The position numbers and the translations under genes are program-made. Of a DNA stretch of 64,000 bases, positions 47,861 to 59,983 are shown one piece after another. Source of the DNA: Gigaspora rosea (lineage: Eukaryota > Glomeromycota > Glomeromycetes > Diversisporales > Gigasporaceae); NCBI GenBank assembly GCA_003550325.1, contig QKWP01000068.1, positions 141,588-205,587 on the forward strand, read 5' to 3'. How positions within the stretch are numbered: position 1 is the first letter of the stretch; each line of letters starts with the position of its first letter. The notes below the pieces were generated by a model. It saw nothing but the letters and a program-made list of their open reading frames with translations, was not told the DNA's origin and did not search any database.

Positions 47861-48754
47861 AATATATTTTATGAATTGTTAATCAAATATAATTGCCACT
47901 ATTTTTCTTTTAATTACATGGTTTTTATTGAATACCAATAGTTCTAAAAAAAAAATCTTAATTGATAATCCAGATAGGATTGACAGTGTTACTTTATTGG
48001 GACAATAGTAAATTTTGGGAATAAGTACAATATAATTTTTATTATATGCTTGAATCTGAACATTGTCCAATAATAAGTACATCAGCAGATTATATATATG
48101 TAATCTTATGTAAGATATTATGGCCCATAATATTACAAAAATCTTACGATTGATGTGGTATATTACATAATATATTACAGTTATATTACGGTGTTTATTT
48201 CAAAATATTTCAAAATATATTGCATAATATTGTGAAATAGATCAAATTAAAAAATGCAAATTACCCCATTACAGGGGTTGCGGGAGGCATATTTTGTAAT
48301 CTTTTTGCATTGTTTTGCAATATTTTGCAGATTTTTGAAAATTTTCAAATTTACATAATTATGCTTTTTTACAAGTTTTCGCATTATTTCACAAAATTTC
48401 ACAATTTAATATAAAATTTTATATTTTTTATTTCTTATTATATTTAAATATTTTTAATCAATTTTACATATTTTATTATATATTATATTTTAATTTTTAT
48501 ACATTCTTTACAGTATTATTTTTATATTATTCCATATTATTTTAACTACTTTCGTACTTCTTTACATCTAATTCTATTACTATACAAAAACTAGCCCTAC
48601 ACACTTATTTTTGATTACCCCATAATTAGCTATTATCTTTGCTTCTTTGTTTTCTGTTGGCTTCATTTTGACTATTTCTTTTGTTTTGACTATAACCTTT
48701 GTTTCACTCTTTTTTCTAAATACTTTAAAGAAATAAAAAAAAATAAAAAAAACA
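47861..48754. other. AT-rich stretch, nothing recognised
   Basis: Local words such as ATATTACATAATATATTAC and TTTTGCAATATTTTGCAG suggest degenerate repeats between 48100 and 48420. No gene is seen. Confidence 0.4.
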
Positions 48755-49830
48755 TTTCTCAGAAGTGTTGGTGTTCTTGCAAATTGCTGAAAAAATCTAG
48801 TAGTTCTTGCAAAGTGCCAGAGACTAATGTTTTTGTAAAGTGCAAGAAAAGTCGCAAAGTTTCAAAGAAGTCAGAAATAAATAAAATAAAATAAAAATTA
48901 AAAAAATAAGTAAAAAAAACAAATGAAAAAACAAAATGTATAAACAAACTAATAAAAAAATAAAGAAGCCCAAATCTACATTTCTTTGAAGTAAGAGTTC
49001 ACATTTTTGCAAATTCAGAAATTGCAAAAGCTGTGTAAATGTTCTGCAAAATGCCAAAAAGTTGCGAAGTGCTGAAAAAGTCTGTGTTGGTTTTCTTGCA
49101 AAGTGCCAGGAAGTTTCTCACAAAGTGCCAGAATAAATAAATATTGCAGCTGAAGCTAGAAATAGCATGAAGCTGGAAATTAGAAACCTTGATTTAAAAA
49201 TATAAGCAATACCAAAATCTACTTATACTCTTTTATTATTAAACCTAACCCTAAATCTAATGTAACCCTATAAAAAACCCCTCTAACAAAAGCCCAAAAA
49301 ATTTTTGAAAATTTCATATTAAAATAATTAAAATTTCCAGCTTCAGCCATTTTCAGCTTCAGCCACAACAATAAATTAATAAAACAAATTTAAAAAAAAA
49401 ACAAAAAACAAAAAACAAAAACAAATTATATCAAAAGAAAAATAAATAAAGTCCTAACTAAACCTTTATTTCTTTAAAGAAGCATTCTTGGAAATTTAGA
49501 ATCAATTGTGTGTTCTTGCAAAGTGTCAGAAGTTTGTGTTGGCATGCACATGTTTTGAAAAGTTGTTTGTTTTCTTGCAAATCTTCTTGTAAGAAGCTTG
49601 TATTGGCTTGCACAAGGTTTTAAAAAGTTTTTAGTTTTCTTGCAAAGTGTTCTTGTAAAGTGCTGAAATAAAAAATAAATTGAAAAAAAATTAAAAAATA
49701 AATAAATAAAAAAAAATAAAAAAAAACAAATAAAACAAAAAAAATAAAACAAAAACAAAAAGTGAACTGAAAATAAAAAACAAAATTAAAACAAAAAAGC
49801 AAAAAAAAAACAAAATAAAAGATCTAATTA
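48755..49830. repeat. Degenerate TTCTTGCAAAGTGCCAGAA array with A-rich tracts
   Basis: Units of about 30 bp with TTCTTGCAAAGTGCCAGAA, and variants ending GCTGAAAAAGT, occur at 48755-49130 and 49470-49670. A-rich stretches separate them (48885-48965, 49385-49450, 49680-49830). A CTTTTATTA...CCTAACCCTAAA piece at 49230-49330 resembles 25050-25110. Confidence 0.6.
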
Positions 49831-49974
49831 TTAACAAAAAATCTAATCTAAACTTATGGTACAGAATTTGAACATCTTCAAACTATTTTGAACTATTTAA
49901 AAATTAGTTTAATGTGTGATCCAAGTTACAGATCTACTAATCCAGCTTGGTTTTCTATAGTAATCCTAAAATAT

Positions 49975-50110
49975 ATTGAAAGTGGTTTGAAATATTTCGT
50001 AATATATTTCAAAATATTTTGAAATTAAATTTCAAAATATTTCAAAATTATTTCAAAATATTTAAAAATTTGATATTTCGAAATATTTTGAAATATTTTA
50101 TAAAAAATTT
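49975..50110. repeat. Self-complementary AAATATTTCAAAATATTT tract
   Basis: Overlapping direct and inverted copies of TTTCAAAATATTTTGAAAT make a stretch able to fold many ways. No gene is seen. Confidence 0.65.
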
Positions 50111-50159
50111 TCTTATATTACAGTTCGTAAGACGATTTTGCTATTATAAATTTGCTAAT

Positions 50160-50431
50160 GTAATTCTTTTATTAAGTTAATAGCAAATATCAAATTGTTA
50201 AAATTTGTAGAGCTCACTAAAATGTATCTAATATGACTAGATCATTCAATTGGTCTAGTGAATACTAAAATATCACTAAAAAATGATTGGCTAACAAAAT
50301 AATATTTTTATAAAAATTTTATATCGTCAGCCAATTATTTTTTAGTATTATCTCAGTATCTACTAGACCAAATTGAAAAATCTAACTACTATTAGATGTG
50401 ACTTAGTCTATTAACTTAATAAAAAAATTAC
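50160..50431. mobile_element. Palindromic MITE, 272 bp
   Basis: The left arm starts GTAATTCTTTTATTAAGTTA and the right arm ends with its near inverse. The arms stay similar for about 130 bp (shared TTGGTCTAGT, ATACTAAAA, TGATTGGCT). No clear target duplication was identified. Confidence 0.6.
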
Positions 50432-50667
50432 TTATCATTGGATGACACTCAGATTCAAGTATATAGTTAAATATTACAGAAATTTGCTCCAAATTCTAAT
50501 ATAGAAATTTTGCTAAGCATATTTGGATTAGATTAGTAATTAAACTATATAATGCTTCCAAAATATTTGTGATTATTGCTATAAATAATAAATAAGAGAT
50601 AAGTTTTAATAGAAAGTTATGCTACATTACAAAATAGCTATCATTATTGTGATTACAATATAAAAAG

Positions 50668-50841
50668 TTTACAGAACACTTAAAAAAAGGGTCAAATAAA
50701 CTTACTAAAGAGGAACTAAAAGAGAGAGAAGAGCCCATACAAGCAAATAAAAGTAATTCTAAAGACAAAATAGAACTAGAAAATGCAGCAAAAGTGTACA
50801 ATAACTTTGTAAATGCACTTGAAGTAACATCTTATTTGTAA
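50668..50841 (+). other. Possible orphan last exon, 57 codons
   Basis: An open frame preceded by TATAAAAAG (possible acceptor) reads FTEHLKKGSNKLTKEELKER and later KIELENAAKVYNNFVNALEV, ending at TAA 50839-50841. It is charged and helix-forming, and composition differs from the AT noise around it. No upstream exon or start was found, so it may be a gene fragment. I do not recognise a family. Confidence 0.25.
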
Positions 50842-52689
50842 TTTTTGCTTTTACTAAGAGTATAAAATATATAGAATATGGTTTTTAGGCAAGTTAAATA
50901 GAATTAGCAATTCTATACATCTGGCTGGATAATCATTTTTTGTGATTTTGTATGCTATGTGTGCTAACATTTTATGCTTGTTTATCACAGTAAAGATTGT
51001 TAATTAAAAAATTCTATAATGTGTTCATAATTCTGATTTTTTTATATATACTTTTACTTGTTTATTTGAACGCTGTGCATTCTTAACTTATTGTCCAAAG
51101 GATATTACAAATAGAGCAATTGAGTACCTGATGTCTGTGTGTTAACAAATTCTAATTGGATGATCAGATGTAACATAAAATAAAAACAATCAAAACAAGC
51201 TGATGCTTATTGGCTAGATCAGGTGTAACATAAAAAATCTTGATTTTATATTTGTCCTTTGGACTTTGAATAGATCCCATTTTCCTAGTTGTACTTGTGT
51301 GTTAATTTTATATCTTGTTTTTACTCAGGATTCTGGTTGAATTATCAATTTATATATTGAGTCACTTAATATTTTTCTATTTTATATTGGCACTGATTTT
51401 TAATTTTTTGAATCTAATTTGTATTGTACTAAAAAGGGACTTAAAATTATACTACTAACTATATAAAATTTTGCAGATTTACATATTATTTTAACATTTG
51501 CAGATATCAGGTATCTATGTTAATATTATTGAATATAATGAATATAAATTTACCAAAACATACTATAAATTCTCAAAATAATGTGCCTGGGTATTATATC
51601 AAATTTTGGCCTGAATTAAATCTAATTCAGGCCAAAATTTAGAATAACACCCATGCCTGTTATTTTGAAAATTTATGTAATACAAAGTATAAAGTGTATA
51701 GTTTACTTAATAGTCTTTTCTATATAAGTTCATATGTATATACTGTATTGATATGTGTATGTACTGTTACAGGGTGAATCGTAGGTTTATTAACTTATGT
51801 ACAAAAATATACAGATTTAGATGATTAGGCAACTCGCCAGAGGCGTGCCGTTGGTGATTTGGTATTAGTTTATTTATTAATGATTCATTACAAGGAATTA
51901 TTAAGGGAATTTTATTAAAAGTCAATTAATTATTGGAATTGTAGGATGTCCTTTTACAACAGCGAAATCGTAGGGTTTTTATAACTTTTACTTTCTTAAG
52001 GAAACCACGAGGCTTAAAAGAAATTATCTATAAAGATTGTAAGAAGATGAATTCTAAAGTAGGGGCTTACAACAATAATTACATCATAGAAAGGCTTTGC
52101 TTCTCTTAATAAAATATTTAATATCGCAGCCTTTTGTAATTATATCTGATTTTCTCTTTTCTTTCTACGCGTACTTGTTATTCGGATGTTTGAGTTTCGC
52201 ATTTGTTTGTTTATCCTATTCGACCAACAAGCCTTAGCTGATAGACAAACATTTAGCCTCAAATAGGGTGGCATATATTTCTTTAATCATGAGTTTACTG
52301 TGCCCAATTTTGTAGATCTACCTTTTGCCCATGATAGTACATAAGTAATTTAGATATATTTTTATAGTGTAATAGATTGATCAGTTATTGATTAATAATA
52401 AAAATAAATAATGGGTAGTCTTATCATAGACCTGGGGTTTACACTAATAACCTAAACTCCAAAGAGGTCTACATTAAGACAATTAATTTAATCCTAGACC
52501 CCATATCTAACCAATCAAATTTAATCACATGACAAATATAAATTTGGCAGTGACCCTCGCCATGCCGACCCCATGATCGGCCAATCAAATTCGGTCGCAT
52601 GACCGATAGTTCATCAAAAAAAAGAAAGTCTCCGGACACCATATTTTTATAACAAAAATACAAAAAAATAAAAAAAAATTTTTAAAAAA
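50842..52689. other. Intergenic with small inverted and direct repeats
   Basis: No gene is seen. A palindrome of about 120 bp lies at 51562-51681, with the perfect core AAATTTTGGCCTGAATT and its inverse. A two-unit direct repeat (ACCCCAT..CCAATCAAATT...CATGAC) lies at 52495-52535 and 52565-52608. Confidence 0.5.
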
Positions 52690-53190
52690 ATTTTATTTAT
52701 AGAGTTTAAATTCGATTATGGGATACCAAAATTTCCAAGTCTTTTACACGAAATTACCTAATTTTTTTTTATGTTTTTCAGGGACAGAATCGAACACAAA
52801 AAAAACGAGCGCACCCAAAGCAACACGATGCCAATATATGGCACACCCAAAACAACACACAATACCAAAATTTTTCAAGCTTTTTACACGAAATTACATA
52901 ATTTTTTTTATTATACTATTATAAAAAAAAGGACAGAATCGAATACAAAAGAAACGACTATATACGGCACACCCAAAACAACGCACAACACCAAGAAATG
53001 ACAATACAAAGCACCCAAAGCAACGCACAGCACCAAGAAATGACGTACACAGCAACTACAACACCAAGAAACAATGATATATGGCACACCCGAAGCAGCG
53101 GCAAAACACCAAGAAATGACGATACACAGCACCAAAAAAACGACCACACTATTGAAATCGAAGACGATGCGAACATAAACGATGGCAGCA
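52690..53190. repeat. Nested tandem repeats: GGCACACCCAAAACAACGCAC
   Basis: A unit of about 145 bp (ACCAAAATTTCCAAG, TTTTACACGAAATTAC, GGGACAGAATCGAACAC) occurs twice from 52725. It is followed by shorter units of about 35 bp (ACACCAAGAAATGACGATAC, GGCACACCCAAAGCAAC). The region is GC-richer than its neighbours. Confidence 0.7.
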
Positions 53191-53199
53191 CAATATAAA

Positions 53200-53757
53200 G
53201 TAAAAACTAGTTAATATACTAGTATAACAAAGAAAACAACAAGACAACTCACCTAACGGAGAAATACGAGGCCAACTAACAGAAAAACTTACAAGACCAC
53301 CTAACAAAAGAACGCCTTCCACGAACCCAACGAAACGAAACAAGGCCTATATGTAAGAAGAACATCTAAAAAAGTAAAAAGAATTATTAATTTCGAATAT
53401 CAAAAAAAAAACAGAATCATTTCAGAAAACACACGAAGCCACGCAAACGGGAAAACGTGCAAGACCACCTACCGGAGAAACATACAAGACCACTTACCTG
53501 AAAAACGTACGAGAACACTATTCACAAGTCAGAGAAACGTATTACTTCAAAAGAACGCTGAAGAGCCATAGACGACCATTCCACAAGAGTCACGCAAGAC
53601 CACTCCTCCCATTAGCGACGACACCAACGATGACAATTGAGACGACACCAACGAAGACACCTGCTACGAAACCAATGACGACACCTGTGACGAAACCCGC
53701 GATGACACCAACGACGGTAGCTAAAAAAGAAAAAAGAAAAAAAGTTAAACCAAAATA
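53200..53757 (+). repeat. Degenerate repeats with a 126-codon open frame
   Basis: Units of about 30 bp (CAAGACCACCTACCGGAGAAACATA-like, split over 53460-53510) and ACGACACCAACGA words (53620-53715) fill the stretch. From 53378 to the TAA at 53755-53757 one plus-strand frame stays open, ending in a Thr/Pro-rich part (TKTPATKPMTTPVTKPAM) and a basic tail KKEKRKKVKPK. The only in-frame ATG is late (53630), so it could be a last exon or chance openness of a repeat. Confidence 0.35.
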
Positions 53758-53870
53758 AACAAAAAAAAACAACTGAAAGAAAAAAAACAAACGAAAGAAA
53801 AAAAAACAAACGAAAGAAAAAAAAACAAACGAAAGAAAAAAAACAAACGAAAGAAAAAAAAAAGAAAAAA
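53758..53870. repeat. (ACGAAAGAAAAAAAACAA)n purine-rich array
   Basis: About six 18-bp units of AAACAAACGAAAGAAAAA follow the previous repeats. No gene is seen. Confidence 0.85.
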
Positions 53871-55001
53871 AACTTATCTTGATGATCTTATGCATATAGG
53901 AGTGCAAGGGCATAGGTTAAGGATTTTCTATAAAAAAATTTTAATATAAACCTCTATGAGGTTTATATTATTTAACGTAAAACCTGGGTCTAGGCTAAGG
54001 TTTTTCTAAAAATAAATAGGACAATAATATAACCTCAGTTAGTATTATTAAGAGTTCTCTTATATGCTTTATAAAAGTGTGTGATTTTTCGTATCTAATT
54101 GAAAAACATTGCATGTGACTCGCACCTTTGAGAGGTGCCTAAAATTAAATGTCCAAAGAAACTAGTAAGTTGATCTATTCTGGACCTTGCTAAGTGTACT
54201 ATACCTTTAGTTAGTTCTTTTCAACTATGTAGTATAATATGGATAACAAACTATATATCAGTTTGGTGTTACTATTGCAATATTTCAGCACTCTGATATC
54301 ATAATATTAACTTATTCTACTCCTGCCTTATAATTATTATTTTTCTTTATATTATTATTAAATTGATCATACTTCTAATTATTCTTATATTACTTTTTTT
54401 ATTTTTTTTTTTTGATTTTTTTTTTTATTTTTCTTTATATTATTATTAAATTGATCATACTTCTAATTATTCTTATATTACTCTATTTTTGTTTTATTTT
54501 ATTATTTGCCCTTTTTTACTTTGTTTTTCTATACTTACTAGAGATGAGTATGGTCAAATCATGACTGGTTATGACCAGTTAATAACTATGACTAATATTA
54601 GCCAGTTTAGCAGTTTGGCCAACTGGTCAAAATTATAACTGATACTAAATTCTTAATATTCTGGCTAATAAATAAATAATTATTGCTTAAAATTTATATT
54701 AGTATATCTGTATCATCTAATCAATAGAGCCACTCAAAAATTTTCTGATTGTGTGAAATTGCATATTTAATGATATGATTAATTTTTAAATATAACTTTC
54801 TTATTGATATAAATAAACAATGATAATAAATATAACAATAACAAGTATAAAAATTAATATATATCACATGATTTAAAAATTTTTTAGATGGTAGTTTAAA
54901 CCCAGTTAAAAAATTCCTTGTTTATAATCTAACCAAATTTGCAAATTATTTGGCCAGAATTATAACAAACCAATTTTAATTCTGGTCAAATGATCTATTA
55001 G
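53871..55001. other. Intergenic; hairpin, short duplication, GGTCAA-rich repeat
   Basis: Perfect hairpin AATATAAACCTC-TAT-GAGGTTTATATT at 53943-53969. A direct duplication of about 55 bp (TTTTTCTTTATATTATTATT) lies at 54351 and 54427. 54545-54960 is rich in ACTGGTTATGACC and GGTCAAA words and resembles 61385-61480. No gene is seen. Confidence 0.5.
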
Positions 55002-55010
55002 GACCCAGAC

Positions 55011-55680
55011 ACAAATTTTACATTTTTGATACTCCTGTACTTACTTTTTTGATACTCCTAAATGTACCCAAAAATTTTATTACTTTTTTGAGACACGGCG
55101 ATTTTAAAAAAGTCACGTGACTACTGCGATTAAAATCGACCAATGGAATTGCAGGTAAGATTCTAATAAAAAACTTAAAGTTTTTTTAATCGGAACTAAT
55201 TTTTTTATTATGTCATCATTATTTGAATTTCTAATAAGAGTTGCAGAGATGAAAATTACCATTCCAATAGTAGTAAACACATCAAAATTGGCTTAGTGTA
55301 TCACAAGATATGAGTAAAAAATTTTCGTGAATTTTGTTTTTTTAAAAAAAACTTAAAAATTCATGAAAATTTTTTACTCATATCTTGTGATACACTGAGC
55401 CAATTTTGATGTGTTACTACTATTGGAATGGTAATTTTCATTTCTGCAACTCTTATTAAAAATTCAAATAATGATGACATAATAAAAAAATTAGTTCTGA
55501 TTAAAAAAACTTTAAGCCTTTTATTAGAATCTTACCTGCAATTCCATTGGTCGATTTTAATCGCAGCAGTCATGTGACTTTTTTAAAATCGCCGTGTCTC
55601 AAAAAAGTAATAAAATTTTTGGGGTACATTTAGGAGTATCAAAAAAGTAAGTGCAGGAGTATCAAAAATGTAAAATTTGT
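55011..55680. mobile_element. Foldback MULE-like element with 9-bp TSD
   Basis: A near-perfect palindrome with arms of about 325 bp, the ends starting ACAAATTTTACATTTTTGAT. GACCCAGAC is repeated exactly at 55002-55010 and 55681-55689. The 9-bp duplication and long inverted arms are typical of Mutator-like (MULE) elements. The loop near 55345 is itself self-complementary. There is no coding gene, so it is non-autonomous. The arms differ at few positions, suggesting a recent insertion or sequence exchange between arms. Confidence 0.9.
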
Positions 55681-55689
55681 GACCCAGAC

Positions 55690-57928
55690 ATATCTCATAT
55701 AAGGCATAACTGGATTTTGGCCAACTTTGATCTAATTTGCTAAAAATGACAAAATTATATTTGCTTAAATAACTTCTAATCCAGTGATCAGAATTGAATG
55801 AACTTTTTTTTGTTAGATGCTTCTCACTAAGCTTTATTTTAAAAAAAATCATTCAAATTGGCCTACTGGATGCCAAGATAATTTCCAAAAACAGGTTTTT
55901 TGCTTCTTAAATTTCAGGGTTTTTGCTAAAATGTGTAATATATGGCCTCTGTACTAGGTGTCTGGGGTTCTCTTCATTTTGAACGCAATTTGAAATTATG
56001 TGAAAAAAAGAAATCAATGATTCTGGTTTCTGATTTCTGATTTCTTTATATTACTTTATTGAAATTTCATAATTCTTTCAGTAATAAACAAATTAATTTG
56101 CTAGAATTATATAGTAATTCTTATAAGATTGAATCTGGATGACTCTTAAAGTCTTTTCATTCATAATGCAGTAGTAAATTTTTCAGCCTAAGGCCATCTG
56201 AAGTTAATTTTTCAGTTAACATCACTTTCCAGGATTCCCTGAAGAGAATAGAAGGGACAAATGAATTGAACATATAAATAAACAAAGTATTTGTAAAGTA
56301 GTAAATCAGTTATAATGAATTTACTTCAAGTTAAATTTAGGCTAAAGATTTAGTTAAGTTGCTAATTAGGTCAGATAAATTTGATTCGGTTGTTAACATT
56401 ACATTCCTCTTACAAAAAGAAAGGAGCAAAATAAATAAATAATTAATTAATTATATAAAGCATTCATCTAAGAAAAAGAACTTTATAAATACAATTTTTA
56501 CAGCTATAATTCTTGTGATCTAGTGATCAGATTTGCATCATTGTTGTTAACCTTGATCTACCTCTCAAAGACCAGGTCAATGGACAACTAATACAGGAAG
56601 TCATATAGGTGTAATAAGATAGGTATACGCTGTGGTGTGTAATAGTTGGACAGAATATATCATATATAACGAGAGGATATTGTGGTGATTTAGGCTATAT
56701 TTGAAAGAGAACTTTTATGTATTTATGTATCGATATATATATTTTATTTATTTAATGAAAGTAACAAGGCAAAGATGCCTTCGAATTGGAGTTATAAATG
56801 CTCCTTATATACATAAATTTTAATAGCATATTATATTCGTTACAATAAATACTGATTAATTACTTTACTATTTTCTATTATAAATGATATATACTAATCT
56901 ATAAGCATTGATCATAACCAATAGAACATCAATTTATTGTTCTAACCAATTAGTGCTACATTGATACAAAGGTCGGAGAGACGGAGGAGACTTAAGCGAC
57001 AGACCCGTGCCTTGTTTAATCACGTGGACACATGACACGATTGCAGCGATTTACTAATGGCCCAAGTTCCTATTGGCCGAATCAAAATTTGTCACTCTTA
57101 AAAATTAATGTAAAAGAGTATTGGTTCGAATAATTGTTTTTGTAATTGTTATTTCCATAAAAGTTACATGTTATTTATATTTCTTTTTACTCATTAATAC
57201 TAATTCTCTAGCTAATCACAATTGAATATAATTAAATGTTTTATACAAACTGAACTAAGCATATATGAGAGGACAGCCAAGTAAAGTTAGAAATTGAGCA
57301 AAGATCCAAAATCATCTGAAAAGAAATGAATGAACATAAAAGTTGAGAAAGGTTGGAACAAAAATTTGAATAAATTGTCCAATATTTTCCGAAATAAGAA
57401 TTTAAAAAAAACAGTGAAATAAATAAAATTTACTCTTGAGAAGATAAATAAATTTCTGAGAACATTAAATTTAATAAATTTGTTTTCATGAGAATTAAAA
57501 CTGATTCCAACACTGGTTAAGGCTGAGTCTTGATAATTAATATTAATAAAGTTATTTTATGGCCAATAAACAAAAAATATGCAACTGATTCGTATAGCTC
57601 TTCAACATCGCACTTATCCTAACTGTCTAATTGAATGATCACATGAAACCAAAACTTAGGAATATATAGAATATAAGAATATCCAACTTCTAACAACTTG
57701 TAACTATATAGCAATAGCATGTATATTTAAGCCAGATCTTAATATGCCTTTAGTAAGTTTATATTTCTAGATATTATGATGCAGCTTAATATATATTTTC
57801 TAAATATAATGCTGTTCATGCATGCACTAACGTTCCTGGTTTGCGTGACAACGTCGTGTAGCTATCTTATTTGTATATTGGTACCACATGATAGTATATA
57901 ACAATGCATTACCACATTCGCTCAATCT
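55690..57928. other. Intergenic, nothing firm
   Basis: No gene is seen. 57834-57875 carries GGTTTGCGTGACAACGTCGT, matching the repeat end at 34595. A regulatory-looking stretch at 56640-57000 was considered as a solo LTR but is unsupported. Confidence 0.4.
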
Positions 57929-58705
57929 ATATTAGATATTGTACATACGCAAAGTCTGTACCTGCTAAGATTATCTCATCACACGATATTTTCATGTAGA
58001 TGTAATTTTTAACGAAATTTTCTTGACAAAGTTTGAAAAAGCCAAATACTGCATATTTAACACTCGACAGAATTAAAGATTTGCAATGATAATGCATAAG
58101 GTTAAATTATTGCAAATTGGATGAAAAATATAATCTTTATTGTAATACTAATATTAGATATTGTACATACACAAAGTTTGTACCTGCGAAAATTATCGTA
58201 ACACATGATTTTTTCATAAATTATCGCATCATACGATATTTTCATGCATCTTCCTATAGATGTAATTGAATACTATCATAGTAAACAACATTTTCTTGGC
58301 AAAGTTTGAAAACGCCAAATACTACATATTCAACACTCGACAGAATTATAAATTGGCAATGATAATATGTAAGGTTAAATTAATTACAAAATGGTGAAAA
58401 AAAAAATAAAAACTCCAATATTTAATCCGGAAAGCTTCGAATTTTCAATGCATTACCACATTCAAAATTATTCGCACAATCATTTAAAGTATTGTAATAC
58501 TTATATTAGATATTGTACTATACATACACAAAGTTCATACCTGCCAGGATTATCGTATCATACAGTATGATATTTTCATGTATCTTCCTACAGATGTAAT
58601 TTAAAATCATACAACATTTTCTTGACAAAGTTTGAAAACACCAATACTGCATACTCTACATTTGCAATGCTAATGTGTAAGGTTATTAAATTAATCACAA
58701 TTGGA
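57929..58705. repeat. Triple tandem repeat upstream of the peptide gene
   Basis: Three diverged direct units start with TTAGATATTGTACATACRCA (57929, 58150 and 58505). Each continues with TGTACCTGC, GATATTTTCATGTA, TTTTCTTGACAAAGTTTGAA and GCCAAATACTGCATA. Units are about 200-350 bp. They end about 190 bp before the ATG at 58897. Confidence 0.75.
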
Positions 58706-58896
58706 AAAGAAAACCATTCTATATTTTAATTATAATCTATAAAATGATTTTAAATCGGACTCTAATCTAAAATTCTTTATATAAATGGGCATTCTAAACT
58801 TTTTAAGCATCGCACGATTTGTTTCTTTAAATTCGTCTACGATCAAATTCAAAATTTATTTATCCACGATTAATTTAAATTTTTTATAAATAAACC

Positions 58897-59429
58897 ATGA
58901 ATTTCAATTTCGTTGCCATATTTTCGACCTTTCTCATTGTCAGCACGTTGGCAGTTCCATTGTCACGAGGTATTAATTTTTATAACAATAGTTAAATGTC
59001 GCACACTTCCCGATGGTCGTTTCCTTCGTCAATTCATCAAACCTACAGCACATAGAGTGATAATTTAGCATTTATTAGTTATGATTATTTTTGTTAATGA
59101 ATTTGCACACGACGTGATGTCTGTTAAATGGCCTGCGGGGAGGAATGTCCATTGGGAAATCGATACGTACCAATATTGATTATACTTATTATGGTCTCAT
59201 ACATTAACTTTTTTAATACCTTTCCTACTTCTGAAAAGAATTAGGTAATATATGTATTATATATTTTTTACATATTCAATCAGTTATTTTGCTTTTTTTT
59301 TTGAGTGATTTATCAATTCATTAATTTTCAATTTATTATATATTCGATGCATTTAAAGATAAGAAAAGGGATGCTGCAGAAGCTTCCGTTATGGATATTG
59401 GGGAACAGGAATCTATTGTTTGGGGTTAG
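58897..59429 (+). CDS. Candidate small secreted peptide precursor (two exons)
   Basis: Exon 1 (58897-58969) encodes MNFNFVAIFSTFLIVSTLA, a textbook signal peptide, with a likely cut after Ala19. It ends CGAG|GTATTA. An intron of 389 bases ends TTTAAAG. Exon 2 (59359-59429) completes the codon as Asp and ends at TAG, for 47 residues in all. After the signal come VPLSRD, a KKR site (residues 26-28) and the 19-residue tail DAAEASVMDIGEQESIVWG. KKR fits Kex2-type processing, and the acidic/Ala-rich DAAEA after it recalls the spacer in alpha-factor-like pheromone precursors. Function is inferred only: signalling peptide, pheromone-like or effector. The intron is long for such a gene, and the exon pairing rests on splice phase and product logic. 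Confidence 0.5.
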
Positions 59430-59775
59430 TTTTGATAATAAAATAATATAAATAGAAATTAATGGGATTTATATTTTTGATATTAATACGATTTATATTT
59501 TTAAATCAAGGTGACTAATTTCCAACTTTAGCCATTTCTGGCTTCAACCATGACATTAAATTTACTAGCATCTCTAGTATTTACCTTTTGTTTTGTAAAC
59601 TTGTGTTGCTATAATTATTCAATCTATTTTTGATACTTTAATGTAAATAAAACTTGATCACAATTGGAAAAAATATTTATATTTTTGTTATTTTTTGATC
59701 CTATCTATTAAAAAATATTTGCTCAATATAGATTGGTCAAATAAAAATAATTAATTACAATAATATATACTTCTT
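59430..59775. other. Intergenic, nothing recognised
   Basis: AT-rich sequence downstream of the peptide candidate. No gene or repeat is evident. Confidence 0.4.
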
Positions 59776-59983
59776 ATGCACTAACCCTAACTTAAATGAA
59801 CTTTAAATATTTTTGCTGTGTCACAAAGATATTCTTTACCATATATGACTGTGTAACATTTCATCTTTATACTTTGAATTTATTGTTTTCCGTTATAGAA
59901 CTCAGCCACTTATCGGCAATTCTATTAGCTCAGCAGAAATCAATTTCATGATATGCTGTGTTCGCAATATGTGCACTATATTA
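59776..59983. repeat. Dispersed repeat copy, split by the next element
   Basis: Matches 46740-46950 (CATATATGACTGTGTAACAT, AGCTCAGCAGAAATCAATTT, GTGCACTATATTA). Its remainder (TTTGCCAAAAACGATTG, GATCCAGATCAGAATATAT) follows at 60693-60750, beyond an inserted element. Confidence 0.75.

Noticed and set aside
51770-52290. Possible solo LTR or fossil LTR piece
   Set aside because: It looks regulatory in composition, but no matching repeat, primer site or target duplication was found.
52469-53198. Several short frames on both strands
   Set aside because: They follow the tandem repeats and have no independent support.
53590-53913. Minus-strand 107-residue frame with Phe-rich start
   Set aside because: Antisense of the GAAAGAAAA array and the ACGACACC repeats; low-complexity.
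56640-57000. Possible solo LTR
   Set aside because: It has a TG-like start and a CA-like end region, but there is no second copy, no target duplication and no internal remnant in the window.
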